A stretch of DNA of 64,000 nucleotides from Streptosporangium saharense (lineage in GTDB: Bacteria; Actinomycetota; Actinomycetes; Streptosporangiales; Streptosporangiaceae): the NCBI RefSeq assembly GCF_014203715.1, contig NZ_JACHJP010000007.1:310001-374000 (forward strand). Reading direction: 5' to 3'. Below the pieces are notes generated by a model. That model did not search any database. It was not told the origin of the DNA and saw only the letters and a list, made by a program, of their open reading frames with translations. Position numbers and translations under genes: made by a program. Of this stretch, positions 27,284 to 36,542 are shown piece after piece. Positions within the stretch are counted from its first letter, which is position 1, and the number at the start of each line of letters is the position of its first letter.

Positions 27284-28152
27284 CGGGAGACCCTCCACGT
27301 CGAGAAACGGCGCTCCAGACGGACGAGGAGCAGGTTGAGGAGCAGGCCGAGCACCGAGATCGTGAGGATCCCGGCATACATCTCGGGCACCCGGAAGTTG
27401 AACTGGGCGTAGTTGATCAGGTAGCCGAGACCGGCCTTCGCGCCGACCATCTCCGCGGCGACGAGCACGAGGATCGAGTAGGCCCCCGCCAGCCTGATGC
27501 CGGTGAAGATGGTCGGCACCGCCGCCGGGAGGATCACCTTCTGGAACAGCCTGAACGGCCGCAGCCCCATCGACCTGGCCGACTTGACCAGCAGCGGATC
27601 GACCCCGCGCACCGCGGCGATCGTGTTGAGCAGGATCGGCCAGGCGCAGGCGTACAGGATGATCGAGACCTTGGACGTCTCGCCGAGCCCCAGGATCAGC
27701 ACGAACACCGGGAGGATGGCCAGCGCGGCGGTGTTGCGGAACAGTTCGAGCAGCGGGTTGAGGAAGTCGGCTACCGGCCGGTACCACCCGATGAGCAGGC
27801 CGAGCGGGATGGCGGCGACGATGGCCAGGGCGCATCCCGCGAGGGACCTGACCAGGCTGGCCTGGGTGTGGTCGAGCAGCTCGCCCGAGAGCAGCAGGTC
27901 CCACCAGGCCACCAGGACCTGCGAGAGCGGCGGCAGGAAGGTGGGATCGACCACGTCGAGACGCGGCAGAACCTCCCAGATCGCGGCCAGCGCGACGATC
28001 GCGGCCGTGCGCCTGCCCACCGCGACGGCGGCGCGCGCCGTACCACGCAGCAGGCGGGTGAGGAGGCCGGGGGCGGTGCCCGCCGTACGGGACGCCTCCT
28101 GGAGCGCCTCGCGCGCGAGCACCTGGGACGTCGTGACCGAGACGCTAGCCAA
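27280..28152 (-). CDS. ABC transporter permease (SsuC/TauC type)
   Basis: 290 aa with about six membrane segments and the BPD_transp_1 coupling motif LPAAVPTIFTGIRLAGAYS. It forms the membrane channel of a sulfonate/nitrate/taurine-class importer with the adjacent ATPase and lipoprotein. Its start region overlaps the end of the ATPase gene by 8 bases and its stop overlaps the monooxygenase start, typical of a tightly coupled operon. Confidence 0.92.
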   Translation of the reverse strand: MASVSVTTSQVLAREALQEASRTAGTAPGLLTRLLRGTARAAVAVGRRTAAIVALAAIWEVLPRLDVVDPTFLPPLSQVLVAWWDLLLSGELLDHTQASLVRSLAGCALAIVAAIPLGLLIGWYRPVADFLNPLLELFRNTAALAILPVFVLILGLGETSKVSIILYACAWPILLNTIAAVRGVDPLLVKSARSMGLRPFRLFQKVILPAAVPTIFTGIRLAGAYSILVLVAAEMVGAKAGLGYLINYAQFNFRVPEMYAGILTISVLGLLLNLLLVRLERRFSTWRVSR

Positions 28153-28933
28153 CGGGGACCACCTCGCTCGCCGCGGCGACCTCGTCGCGCAGCAGGGTCC
28201 ACACCTCGTGGCGGTACTCGCCGAAGCGGGCGTCGGCCCGCAGGTCGCCCTCGCGGCTGTCGAAGTCGATGTCGAGGACCCGCTTGATCCGGCCGGGCCT
28301 TGAGGTCATGACCGCGACCCGCTGGCCGAGGTAGACGGCCTCGTCGATGCCGTGGGTGATGAACACCACCGTCTTGCCGGTCCGCTGCCAGATCCGCAGC
28401 AGCTCCTCCTGGAGCGACTCGCGGGTCTGGGCGTCGAGCGCGGCGAACGGCTCGTCCATCAGCAGCACGTCGGGGTCGAAGGCCAGGCTCCTGGCGATGG
28501 CCACCCGCTGGCGCATGCCCCCGGACAGCTCGTGCGGGTAGCGCTCCTCGAACCCGCTCAGCCCGACCAGCTCCAGATAGGTCCTGGCCCGCTCGGCGCG
28601 CTCCCGTTTCGGTACGGCCTTCGCCTCAAGGCCGAACTCGACGTTCGACAGCGCCGTGCGCCAGGGAAAGAGCGCGTACTGCTGGAACACGACTCCCCTG
28701 TCGAGTCCCGGCCCCTCGACCAGGGTCCCGTCGAGAAGGATGCTGCCCCTGCTCGGTACGGCGAGCCCGGCGAGCAGGTCAAGGAGGGTTGACTTGCCGC
28801 AGCCGCTCGGCCCGACCAGGGTGAGGAACTCCCCGGCCCGTACGTCGAGGTTGACGTCGTCGAGGGCGGTGAAGGGCCGGTCGGCGCCGCGGACGGCGAA
28901 CTCCTTGCCGACACCCTGGATCTGGAGCTTCAT
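28145..28933 (-). CDS. ABC transporter ATPase (SsuB/TauB type)
   Basis: 262 aa. Walker A GPSGCGKST, signature LSGGMRQRVAIARSL, Walker B LLMDEPFAALD and the switch His in VVFITHGIDEA are all intact. The protein energises uptake by the adjacent permease and lipoprotein. The ATG at 28933 overlaps the lipoprotein-gene stop (ATGA). The family assignment to the sulfonate/taurine/nitrate class follows from sequence style and gene context. Confidence 0.94.
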   Translation of the reverse strand: MKLQIQGVGKEFAVRGADRPFTALDDVNLDVRAGEFLTLVGPSGCGKSTLLDLLAGLAVPSRGSILLDGTLVEGPGLDRGVVFQQYALFPWRTALSNVEFGLEAKAVPKRERAERARTYLELVGLSGFEERYPHELSGGMRQRVAIARSLAFDPDVLLMDEPFAALDAQTRESLQEELLRIWQRTGKTVVFITHGIDEAVYLGQRVAVMTSRPGRIKRVLDIDFDSREGDLRADARFGEYRHEVWTLLRDEVAAASEVVPVG

Positions 28934-29940
28934 CCCCTGCCTCCGAACGGGTTGTAGGCGTTGGTGAAGAGGTCCTCGGTCTTGACCTGACCCGGCTTGA
29001 TCTCACCGGCGCGCTGCAGCCAGTCGATCCAGATCTGGAACTCCCTGGGGTCGATCACGCCGCCCTTGCCCGCGACCCCGCTGCTCTTCCAGAGCTTGAT
29101 TGCGGCGGTGTCCTCGTTGCGGTTCCGCCTGGCGATGATCGCCTCCGCCCTGGCGACGTACTCCTCCCTTGAGTGGGTCTGGGTCCACTCGACGGCCTTG
29201 GCGACCGCCTCGACGAACTTCTTCGTGGTGTTGGGGTTGCGCGCGACGAACCTGTCGGTGAGCACGTAGCTGCCCGCGGTGAAGGGGCCGAACAGGTCGA
29301 TGTCCTTGAAGAGGGCGTGGATGCCGCCGCGCTGCAGGGCCGTGTCACGCAGGACGCCGTTCAGCGCGGCCACGTCGATCTGGCCCTGGCGCAGCGCCTG
29401 TTCGGTGCTGATCGGGGGCACGACGACCAGCTCGACCTGCTTGATCTCCTCGGGGGTCAGGCCACCGCGCTTGAGGTACTCCTTGAGCACGGCCTCCAGG
29501 TGCGCCCCGAGGGTGTTGACGCCGATCTTCTTGCCGATCAGGTCTCGGGGACCCTTGATCGGCGAGCCGTCGGGCACGAAGTAGCCGACGTAGCTGTCGG
29601 CGTCGCTGCCGTAGTAGCCGACGACCGCCTTGATGGGCGCCTTGGCGGCGGCCAGCTTGATGATGGCGCCGTTGAACGCGCCGCCGAAGTCGGTCTGCCC
29701 GGTCGCGGCGGCCTGGATGTCCTGCGGTCCTGAGATCGTGTTACCGATCCATTTGAGCTTCAGAGGGGCGAGGTAGCCGAGGTCCTCGGCCAGCTCGGGG
29801 AAGGTCACGGCGCCGACGCTGCCCTGGTAGCGCAGCTCCAGGGTCTCCGGCGCACCGGGTTTGGCCGCGGCCTCGGCGCCGCAACCGGCGAGACCGAGCG
29901 CGAGCAGCACAAGAAATGGGACGTTTCTGAACTTGATCAC
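28930..29940 (-). CDS. Substrate-binding lipoprotein of a sulfonate-type ABC importer
   Basis: 336 aa. A lipobox (LALGLAGC, Cys about residue 20) marks membrane anchoring outside the cell. The mature part is the SsuA/TauA/NrtA-type two-lobed binding protein, with ELRYQGSVGAVTFPELAEDLG at the start and GKKIGVNTLGAHLEAVLKEY in the second lobe. GTG 29940 is preceded by CAGGAAAC. A 22-residue leader peptide gene lies 49 bases upstream, and this is the first structural gene of the operon. The ligand is presumably an organosulfur compound (inference). Confidence 0.93.
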   Translation of the reverse strand: MIKFRNVPFLVLLALGLAGCGAEAAAKPGAPETLELRYQGSVGAVTFPELAEDLGYLAPLKLKWIGNTISGPQDIQAAATGQTDFGGAFNGAIIKLAAAKAPIKAVVGYYGSDADSYVGYFVPDGSPIKGPRDLIGKKIGVNTLGAHLEAVLKEYLKRGGLTPEEIKQVELVVVPPISTEQALRQGQIDVAALNGVLRDTALQRGGIHALFKDIDLFGPFTAGSYVLTDRFVARNPNTTKKFVEAVAKAVEWTQTHSREEYVARAEAIIARRNRNEDTAAIKLWKSSGVAGKGGVIDPREFQIWIDWLQRAGEIKPGQVKTEDLFTNAYNPFGGRG

Positions 29941-29988
29941 GAACGTTTCCTGAGAGATGAAGGAGGGGGGACGAGGGTCGGTTCGTGA

Positions 29989-30057
29989 TCACGGACACTG
30001 AGCACTGAACACGCGACAGAAGTCGACATGTGCACACCGGGTCAGATAGAGGCCCAT
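29989..30057 (-). CDS. Cysteine-attenuator leader peptide (HVDF/SAxC type)
   Basis: A 22-codon frame from ATG 30057 reads MGLYLTRCAHVDFCRVFSAQ then Cys-Pro and TGA. The core LTR-x-x-HVDF-x-RV-x-SA-x-C matches the 'putative leader peptide' family found upstream of actinobacterial sulfur-assimilation and sulfonate-transport genes, where Cys codons near the end sense Cys-tRNA supply. Three Cys codons are present. An in-frame GTG at 30075 is an alternative start; no strong ribosome site separates them. Its location just before the lipoprotein gene strongly supports sulfur control of the whole operon. Confidence 0.82.
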   Translation of the reverse strand: MGLYLTRCAHVDFCRVFSAQCP

Positions 30058-30187
30058 ACCGGAGAAGCTACGCACCACTCCACGCCTAGTCAATATTTCC
30101 TACTTGTTTTGCATGGAATCGTACGTGAGAAGTATGTGACAGTCATGCCCGGCGGGCGCACGGAGGCGACAACCTAGACTGAGACCC

Positions 30188-30853
30188 GTGATTGAGGACA
30201 TCCAGGTCGACCCCGCCGTCAGCGCGCTGCGGCCGGACTTCGCCGTCCTGGCCATGACGGTGTACGGCCTGCGCAACGGCCCGACCGACGACAGGTCGAG
30301 GGCCTGGCTGGCGACGGCGGCCAAGGAGGCCGTGTCCGCCGAGGACCCGAGGATCAAGTCCTGGCGCGAGGCCTACCGTGCGTTCGGCGCCAAACCCCAG
30401 CGGACGAGGCCGTCCGTCGACGCGCTGGTCAGGCGCATGCCGCTGCCGGAGATCAACCTCGTGGTCGACGCCTACAACACGGTGAGCGTCAGGCACGGGC
30501 TCCCCATCGGAGGAGAGGACCTCGGCCGCTACGCCGGGGCCGCCAGGCTGGTCAGGGCCGTGGGCGACGAGCCGTTCGAGGTCGTCGAGAAGGGCGAGAC
30601 CGTGATCGACACCCCCGAGATCGGCGAGGTCGTCTGGCGCGACGACCTGGGCGTCACCTGCAGGCGGTGGAACTGGCGGCAGTGCGTACGGACCCGGATC
30701 ACCGAGGAGACGACCGACGCGCTGTTCCTGCTGGAACGCCTGGCCCCGATGTCCCTCGACGAACTGCGCGCGGCGGGCGAGGAACTGACCGCCCTGCTTG
30801 AGACGGTGACGCCGGGCGTCACGGTCGAGTCCAGGCTCGTCGAGCATGAGTGA
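30188..30853 (+). CDS. B3/B4-domain protein (PheT editing-domain relative)
   Basis: 221 aa. The central and C-terminal parts (PLPEINLVVDAYNTVSVRHG, then VVWRDDLGVTCRRWNWRQC) are characteristic of the B3/B4 fold, the tRNA-editing domain of phenylalanyl-tRNA synthetase beta, here as a stand-alone protein. Free-standing B3/B4 proteins are widespread and may hydrolyse mischarged tRNA or bind amino acids; this is family knowledge, not proven here. It starts at GTG 30188. It lies 170 bases upstream of kgd on the same strand but appears functionally separate. Confidence 0.85.
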   Translation: MIEDIQVDPAVSALRPDFAVLAMTVYGLRNGPTDDRSRAWLATAAKEAVSAEDPRIKSWREAYRAFGAKPQRTRPSVDALVRRMPLPEINLVVDAYNTVSVRHGLPIGGEDLGRYAGAARLVRAVGDEPFEVVEKGETVIDTPEIGEVVWRDDLGVTCRRWNWRQCVRTRITEETTDALFLLERLAPMSLDELRAAGEELTALLETVTPGVTVESRLVEHE

Positions 30854-31023
30854 CCAGACCCGTACCACCCAGATGGACCCCCCGGGGGTGACCGTTTTGA
30901 GCTGTCCTGAGAGGATCAGCCGGGGAGCTGCGGTCAGACTGGCGCAGGTCCGGGTCCGGGCGAGTAGCCTTGGACAGGTTCTCTATCATCAACGCCGATC
31001 TGCGGAAGAGGGCGATTTCCGCC

Positions 31024-34000
31024 GTGTCGTCTGAGTCGTCGCGGACAAACCCGCTGGCAGCCTTTGGTCAAAACGAATGGCTGGTCGACGAGCTGTATCA
31101 GAAGTACCTCCAGGATCCCGAGTCCGTGGACCGTGCCTGGTGGAACTTCTTCGCTGATTACAGCCCTGACTCCGGGGCCGGCAGAGCCGTGCCCTCCGGG
31201 GCGGCTCCCGCCGCTCCCGCTCCCCCGACCTCCGCTGCGGCCCCGGTGACTCCCGCGGCCACTCCGGCAACCCCCACGCCGAAGCCCACCTCAGCACCGG
31301 CAGACCGACCCAAGCAGGAGACCCCGTTGCCCGCCGGTACCGAGGAAGTCAGACTCCGTGGCGCGGCCGCCCGTACGGCCGCCAACATGGAGGCAAGCCT
31401 CGTGGTGCCGACGGCGACCAGCGTGCGCGCCGTACCGGCGAAGCTGCTGATCGACAACCGCATCGTGATCAACAACCACCTGTCGCGGGGCCGTGGCGGC
31501 AAGGTGTCGTTCACGCACCTCATCGGGTACGCGGTCATCAAGGCCCTCAAGGTCCTGCCGGAGATGAACCACTCCTACACGGAGGTGGACGGCAAGCCAG
31601 TGCTCGTCAAGCCCGAGCACGTCAACCTGGGCCTGGCCATCGACGTCGCCAAGAGCGACGGCACCCGCCAGCTCCTGGTGCCCTCCATCAAGGCCTCAGA
31701 GGGCATGGACTTCCGCCAGTTCTGGGTCGCCTACGAGGACATCGTGCGCAAGGCGCGGTCCGGCAAGCTGGGCGTCGAGGACTTCGCGGGCACCACGATC
31801 TCGCTGACCAACCCGGGCACCATCGGCACGGTCCACTCGGTGCCGCGCCTGATGCCCGGCCAGGGCACGATCATCGGTGTCGGCGCGATGGAGTACCCCG
31901 CCGAGTACCAGGGCGCCTCTCCCGAGACGCTCTCCCGCCTCGCGGTGAGCAAGGTCATGACGCTCACCAGCACCTACGACCACCGGATCATCCAGGGCGC
32001 CCAGTCGGGCGACTTCCTGCGCCAGATCCACCGGTTGCTCCTGGGCGAGGACGGCTTCTACGACGAGATCTTCGAGGCTCTGCGGATTCCGTACGAGCCG
32101 ATCCGCTGGGTCCAGGACATCTCGGCCACCCACGACGACGACGTGGCCAAGTCGGCCCGGGTCATCGAGCTGATCCACGCCTTCCGGGTCCGCGGTCACC
32201 TGATGGCCGACACCGACCCGCTTGAGTACAAGCAGCGTAAGCACCCCGACCTCGACATCAAGTCGCACGGGCTGACCCTGTGGGACCTGGAGCGCGAGTT
32301 CGCCACCGGTGGCTTCGGCGGCCGTCCCCTGATGAAGCTGCGCGAGATCCTCGGCGTGCTGCGTGACTCCTACTGCCGCACCATCGGCGTGGAGTACATG
32401 CACATGCAGAACCCCGAGGAGCGCGCCTGGATCCAGGCGCGGGTCGAGCGGCCGCACGCCAAGCTCGACCGCACCGAGCAGCTGCGCATCCTGGAGCGGC
32501 TCAACACCGCCGAGGCGTTCGAGACGTTCCTGCAGACGAAGTTCGTCGGCCAGAAGCGCTTCTCCCTCGAAGGTGGCGAGTCCCTGATCCCGCTGCTCGA
32601 CTCGGTGCTTTCGGCCGCGGCCGAGGAGGACCTCGACGAGGCCGTCATCGGCATGGCCCACCGCGGTCGGCTGAACGTGCTGGCCAACATCGTCGGCAAG
32701 TCCTACGGCCAGATCTTCGGCGAGTTCGAGGGCAACATCGACCCGCGCAGCGCCCACGGCTCCGGCGACGTGAAGTACCACCTGGGCGCCAGCGGCGACT
32801 TCGTCTCGCCCGACGGCTCCAAGCTCAAGGCCTCCGTCGTGGCCAACCCCTCCCACCTGGAGACGGTCGACCCGGTCCTTGAGGGTGTGGTCCGCGCCAA
32901 GCAGGACCTGCTCGAACGCGGCGAGGAGGGCTTCAGCGTCCTGCCCGTGCTCGTCCACGGCGACGCGGCCTTCGCGGGCCAGGGCGTCGTCGCGGAGACG
33001 CTGAACCTGTCGCAGCTACGCGGCTACCGCACCGGCGGCACCGTGCACATCGTGGTCAACAACCAGGTCGGCTTCACCACGAGCCCGGCCAGCTCGCGTT
33101 CCAGCGTGTACGCGACCGACGTGGCCCGGATGATCCAGGCGCCGATCTTCCACGTCAACGGTGACGACCCCGAGGCCGTGGTCCGGGTCGGCAACCTGGC
33201 CTTCGAGTACCGCAAGGCGTTCCGCAAGGACGTCGTGATCGACCTGATCTGCTACCGCCGTCGCGGCCACAACGAGACCGACAACCCGGGCTTCACCCAG
33301 CCGCTGATGTACGACCTGATCGACGCCAAGCGCTCGACCCGCAAGCTCTACACCGAGGCGCTGATCGGCCGGGGCGACATCACGGTCGAGGAGGCCGAGA
33401 GCGCGCTGCGCGACTACCAGGCCAAGCTGGAGAACGCCTTCGCCGAGACCCGCGAGGCGGTCAAGCAGCCGACCGGTGAGTTCGCCCGTCCCGACACCAT
33501 GGAGACCATCCCGTGGTCCCACGAGGACACCCCGACGGGCATCTCCGAGGAGACGGTCAAGCGGATCATCGACACGCAGCTCAACCTGCCGGAGGGCTTC
33601 ACCGTCCACCCGCGGCTGCTGCCGGTGCTCCAGCGCCGTGGCCAGATGGTCGCCGAGGACCGCGTCGACTGGAGCACGGGTGAGACCCTGGCCTTCGGTT
33701 CGCTGCTGATCGACGGCCACCCGGTCCGGCTCGTCGGCCAGGACTCCCGGCGCGGCACCTTCACCCAGCGCCACGCCGTGCTGGTCGACCGCATCACCGG
33801 TGCCGAGCACACCCCGCTCAAGACGTTCAACGAGGGCACCACGAAGTTCTACGTCTACGACTCGCTGCTCAGCGAGTACGCCGCGCTCGGCTTCGAGTAC
33901 GGCTACAGCGTGGAGCGCCCCGAGGCCCTGGTGACCTGGGAGGCCCAGTTCGGTGACTTCGTCAACGGCGCCCAGTCCGTCATCGACGAGTACATCACCG

Positions 34001-34692
34001 CGGGCGAGCAGAAGTGGGGCCAGCGTTCCAGCGTCACCCTGCTGCTGCCGCACGGCTACGAGGGTCAGGGTCCCGACCACTCCTCGGCCCGCATCGAGCG
34101 CTTCCTGCTGATGTGCGCCCAGGACAACATGACCGTGGCCCAGCCGACGCTGCCGGCCAACTACTTCCACCTGCTGCGCTGGCAGACGATGTCGAACCGG
34201 CGCCGTCCGCTGGTGGTGTTCACGCCCAAGTCGCTGCTGCGGCACAAGGCCGCGGTCTCGGCGGTCAGCGAGTTCACCTCGGGGTCGTTCAGGCCCGTGC
34301 TCGGCGACACCACGGTCAACCCGGCGCAGGTCCGCAAGGTCGTCCTGTGCTCCGGCAAGATCTACTACGACCTGGCCGCGGCCAGGGAGAAGCAGGGCAG
34401 GTACGACGTGGCGATCGTCCGTCTGGAGCGGCTCTACCCGTTCCCGGCGAACCCGCTCCAGGCCGAGCTGGCCCGCTACGGCGACAACGTCGAGGTGGCC
34501 TGGGCGCAGGACGAGCCCGCCAACATGGGCCCGTGGCCGTTCCTGACCATGAAGATGGTCGAGCACCCCGACGCGTTCGGCGGTCGCAGGCTCAGGCGGA
34601 TCTCCCGCAAGGCGAACTCCTCCCCGGCGACCGGCTCGCACTCCACGCACGAGACGGAGCTGCAGCAGATCCTGAACGAGGTCTTCGACTAG
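31024..34692 (+). CDS. kgd: Multifunctional 2-oxoglutarate dehydrogenase E1 / succinyltransferase (Kgd)
   Basis: 1222 aa, the actinobacterial fused form. The N-terminus [20 protein letters not shown] is the conserved E1o anchor, followed by a Pro/Ala-rich linker (about 55-105) and an E2-type succinyltransferase core with [12 protein letters not shown]. The ThDP-dependent E1 follows, with [29 protein letters not shown] and the C-terminal transketolase-like half. The enzyme oxidatively decarboxylates 2-oxoglutarate to succinyl-CoA together with E2p and Lpd, and can also act as a decarboxylase; GarA-type FHA control is known in relatives. GTG 31024 gives the family-typical MSSES start; TTG 30970 is an alternative. 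Confidence 0.95.
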   Translation: MSSESSRTNPLAAFGQNEWLVDELYQKYLQDPESVDRAWWNFFADYSPDSGAGRAVPSGAAPAAPAPPTSAAAPVTPAATPATPTPKPTSAPADRPKQETPLPAGTEEVRLRGAAARTAANMEASLVVPTATSVRAVPAKLLIDNRIVINNHLSRGRGGKVSFTHLIGYAVIKALKVLPEMNHSYTEVDGKPVLVKPEHVNLGLAIDVAKSDGTRQLLVPSIKASEGMDFRQFWVAYEDIVRKARSGKLGVEDFAGTTISLTNPGTIGTVHSVPRLMPGQGTIIGVGAMEYPAEYQGASPETLSRLAVSKVMTLTSTYDHRIIQGAQSGDFLRQIHRLLLGEDGFYDEIFEALRIPYEPIRWVQDISATHDDDVAKSARVIELIHAFRVRGHLMADTDPLEYKQRKHPDLDIKSHGLTLWDLEREFATGGFGGRPLMKLREILGVLRDSYCRTIGVEYMHMQNPEERAWIQARVERPHAKLDRTEQLRILERLNTAEAFETFLQTKFVGQKRFSLEGGESLIPLLDSVLSAAAEEDLDEAVIGMAHRGRLNVLANIVGKSYGQIFGEFEGNIDPRSAHGSGDVKYHLGASGDFVSPDGSKLKASVVANPSHLETVDPVLEGVVRAKQDLLERGEEGFSVLPVLVHGDAAFAGQGVVAETLNLSQLRGYRTGGTVHIVVNNQVGFTTSPASSRSSVYATDVARMIQAPIFHVNGDDPEAVVRVGNLAFEYRKAFRKDVVIDLICYRRRGHNETDNPGFTQPLMYDLIDAKRSTRKLYTEALIGRGDITVEEAESALRDYQAKLENAFAETREAVKQPTGEFARPDTMETIPWSHEDTPTGISEETVKRIIDTQLNLPEGFTVHPRLLPVLQRRGQMVAEDRVDWSTGETLAFGSLLIDGHPVRLVGQDSRRGTFTQRHAVLVDRITGAEHTPLKTFNEGTTKFYVYDSLLSEYAALGFEYGYSVERPEALVTWEAQFGDFVNGAQSVIDEYITAGEQKWGQRSSVTLLLPHGYEGQGPDHSSARIERFLLMCAQDNMTVAQPTLPANYFHLLRWQTMSNRRRPLVVFTPKSLLRHKAAVSAVSEFTSGSFRPVLGDTTVNPAQVRKVVLCSGKIYYDLAAAREKQGRYDVAIVRLERLYPFPANPLQAELARYGDNVEVAWAQDEPANMGPWPFLTMKMVEHPDAFGGRRLRRISRKANSSPATGSHSTHETELQQILNEVFD

Positions 34693-34708
34693 GGCCGAAG
34701 CACATGGA

Positions 34709-34745
34709 GGAAGTCCCCCGCAGGAGAATCCTGTGGGGGACTTCC
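34709..34745 (+). terminator. Terminator of kgd
   Basis: 17-base stem (GGAAGTCCCCCGCAGGA / TCCTGTGGGGGACTTCC, one G-T pair) with a 3-base loop followed by CCTTT, 16 bases after the kgd stop. Confidence 0.8.
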
Positions 34746-34781
34746 CCTTTGGGTCCCGTTGTGAGCTGAGAGAGGACGACG

Positions 34782-34961
34782 ATGTACTTCACCGATCGGG
34801 GCATCGAGGAGCTCGTCACGCGCCGTGGCGAGGAGGAGGTCAGTCTGACCTGGCTCGCCGAGCGGCTGCGCGAGTTCGTCGACCTGAACCCCGAGTTCGA
34901 GATCCCGGTGGAACGGCTGGCGACCTGGCTGGCCCGCCTGGACGACGACGAAGACGAGTAG
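34782..34961 (+). CDS. Small conserved DUF6104-type protein downstream of kgd
   Basis: 59 aa, acidic and helical: MYFTDRGIEELVTRRGEEEV near the start and a run of acidic residues at the end. Proteins of this kind (DUF6104-like) are found next to kgd in many actinobacteria, but no function is known. It is preceded by GAGAGGACGACG and separated from kgd by a terminator, so it probably has its own promoter or relies on read-through. The family name is from memory and is less certain than the existence of the gene. Confidence 0.75.
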   Translation: MYFTDRGIEELVTRRGEEEVSLTWLAERLREFVDLNPEFEIPVERLATWLARLDDDEDE

Positions 34962-34964
34962 ACA

Positions 34965-35007
34965 AACGCGATATATCTTGACCACTGCCTACAACGCGAC
35001 ATATCGT
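34965..35007 (+). promoter_or_regulatory. Promoter with two PadR-type operator repeats
   Basis: Direct repeats AACGCGATATATC (34965-34977) and AACGCGACATATC (34993-35005) are 28 bases apart. A promoter TTGACC-N18-TATCGT (34978-34983, 35002-35007) sits so that the first repeat abuts the -35 and the second covers the -10. This would allow PadR, encoded second in the operon, to repress it. Confidence 0.6.
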
Positions 35008-35031
35008 GTCTCCATAAGGAGGTCACGAATC

Positions 35032-35829
35032 ATGCGGCAGTGGACGATCGAAAAACCCGAGCAGCTCACCTTCGAGACCGTGCGCAAGCTCAACGTGCGG
35101 ATTGTGGCGGGCAGGCTGGCGGTGCTGGCCAGCGAGGGACCACCCACCCTTGAGGTCACCGACATCGGCACCCCGCCGTTGATCGTCACGCACGACGACG
35201 ACGGCACGCTCAGCGTCGCCTACAAGGACCTGACCTGGGAGGGTCTGCTCGGCTGGCTGCAACCCGGGCGCAGGGAGACCACGCTGACGCTGACCGTGCC
35301 GAAGGACTGCCCGGTCAGCGCGGGAGTGGTCTCCGCCTCAGCGGTCGTCGCCGGTTTCGAGAACCGCACCTCGGTCAAGAGCGTCAACGGCGAGATCGTG
35401 CTCGACGGGGTCAGCGGCGAGATCATCGCCGACACCGTCTCCGGGACCGTGGAGAGCCGCGGCCTGGTCGGCGACCTTTCCTTCAAGAGCGTCTCCGGTG
35501 AGCTGACCGTGGCCCAGGGCACGCCCCGCCGCCTGACCGCGACCACCGTCTCCGGCCGGATCACCGCGGACCTGGACCTTCCGCCGACCGGTCACGTGAC
35601 GCTGAACAGCGTCTCCGGCGAGATCGTGCTCAGGCTTCCGCCCACGGTCGAGACCGACGTCACCATCCGTTCGACCTCGGGCAGGATCGACACCGCCTTC
35701 TCCGAGCTGCGCCACGGCAGCCAGCCGGGAGCGAAGTCGTTGCGTGGCCGGATCGGCGGGGGCATGGCCTCGCTGACGGCGACGACCCTCTCCGCGGACG
35801 TCACCCTGCTGAAGGGAGCACTGGCATGA
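35032..35829 (+). CDS. DUF4097-type beta-helix repeat protein
   Basis: 265 aa. After an N-terminal strand region, repeated short beta motifs occur (SVNGEIVLDGVSGEI, TVSGTVESRG, SVSGELTVAQ, TVSGRITADL, SVSGEIVLRL, STSGRIDTAF), the signature of DUF4097/adhesin-like right-handed beta-helix proteins. No signal peptide or membrane segment is visible, so it is probably cytoplasmic. DUF4097-PadR pairs are common in actinobacteria but the role of the beta-helix protein is unknown. AAGGAGG precedes ATG 35032 by 9 bases; an upstream in-frame TTG lies in the promoter and is rejected. Its stop overlaps the padR start. Confidence 0.9.
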   Translation: MRQWTIEKPEQLTFETVRKLNVRIVAGRLAVLASEGPPTLEVTDIGTPPLIVTHDDDGTLSVAYKDLTWEGLLGWLQPGRRETTLTLTVPKDCPVSAGVVSASAVVAGFENRTSVKSVNGEIVLDGVSGEIIADTVSGTVESRGLVGDLSFKSVSGELTVAQGTPRRLTATTVSGRITADLDLPPTGHVTLNSVSGEIVLRLPPTVETDVTIRSTSGRIDTAFSELRHGSQPGAKSLRGRIGGGMASLTATTLSADVTLLKGALA

Positions 35830-36536
35830 GCCCGGTCTTCGGCCACGGGCGGCTGCGTCTCTACCTCCTCAAACTGCTCCAGGAGAGCCCGCGCCACGGT
35901 TACGAGGTGATCCGGCTGCTCCAGGACCGTTTCCTCGGCGTCTACTCGCCCTCGCCCGGCACGATCTACCCGCGTCTGGCCCGCCTGGAGGAGGAGGGCC
36001 TGGTCACCCACGAGGTGGTGAACGGCAAGAAGGTCTTCACCCTCACCGAGCAGGGTGAGCAGGAGCTGAACGCCAGGGGTGACGAACTCGCCGACCTCGA
36101 ACAGGAGATCTCCGAGTCGGTCCGCGACATCGCCCGCGAGGTCAAGGAGGACGTGCGCGACACCGTCAGGTCACTGCGTGACGAGCTGACCCAGATGGCC
36201 CGCGAGGTGCGTCAGGGCGTCAAACAGGACGAGCAGCGGATCAAGCAGGAGCAGCGGGAGACCTGGCGGGAGCACAAGGCCGAGTGGCAGCGGCAGAAAC
36301 ACGAGTGGAAGCGCCAGGCCCACGAGTGGCGACGCGAGTGGAAGCAGCACTGGGCGGAGAGCTTCACCGGTCACGGCCCCTCGGACGCCGACGACCAGCT
36401 CGGGCAGATGCTGGCCGAGTTCGTCCAGGAGGTCCGTCAGGACACGGCGGCGGGGAGGGTGACCGAGGAGACACTGGCCACCGCGCAGGACGCGCTCTAC
36501 GACGCCGCCCGCCGCATCCGCGAAGCCCTGCGCTGA
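35826..36536 (+). CDS. PadR-family regulator with long coiled-coil tail
   Basis: 236 aa. The N-terminal winged helix (SPRHGYEVIRLLQDRFLGVY, then PSPGTIYPRLARLEEEGLV) is the PadR signature. Residues about 80-190 are a very highly charged helix rich in Glu, Gln, Arg, Lys and Trp (WREHKAEWQRQKHEWKRQ), a probable coiled coil much longer than the usual PadR dimerisation helix. The ATG overlaps the DUF4097 stop (ATGA), so the two are translationally coupled and probably autoregulated through the repeats upstream. The inducing signal is unknown. Confidence 0.92.
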   Translation: MSPVFGHGRLRLYLLKLLQESPRHGYEVIRLLQDRFLGVYSPSPGTIYPRLARLEEEGLVTHEVVNGKKVFTLTEQGEQELNARGDELADLEQEISESVRDIAREVKEDVRDTVRSLRDELTQMAREVRQGVKQDEQRIKQEQRETWREHKAEWQRQKHEWKRQAHEWRREWKQHWAESFTGHGPSDADDQLGQMLAEFVQEVRQDTAAGRVTEETLATAQDALYDAARRIREALR

Positions 36537-36542
36537 CCCTTC

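Noticed and set aside
30846-31034. 62-codon + frame between the B3/B4 gene and kgd
   Set aside because: It overlaps the B3/B4 stop, lacks a ribosome site and domain, and occupies the kgd promoter/start region.
31696-34650. Two very long minus-strand open frames opposite kgd
   Set aside because: They are GC-rich shadow frames with Val/Gly/Asp/Arg-dominated sequence and no domains; the + strand encodes an unmistakable Kgd.
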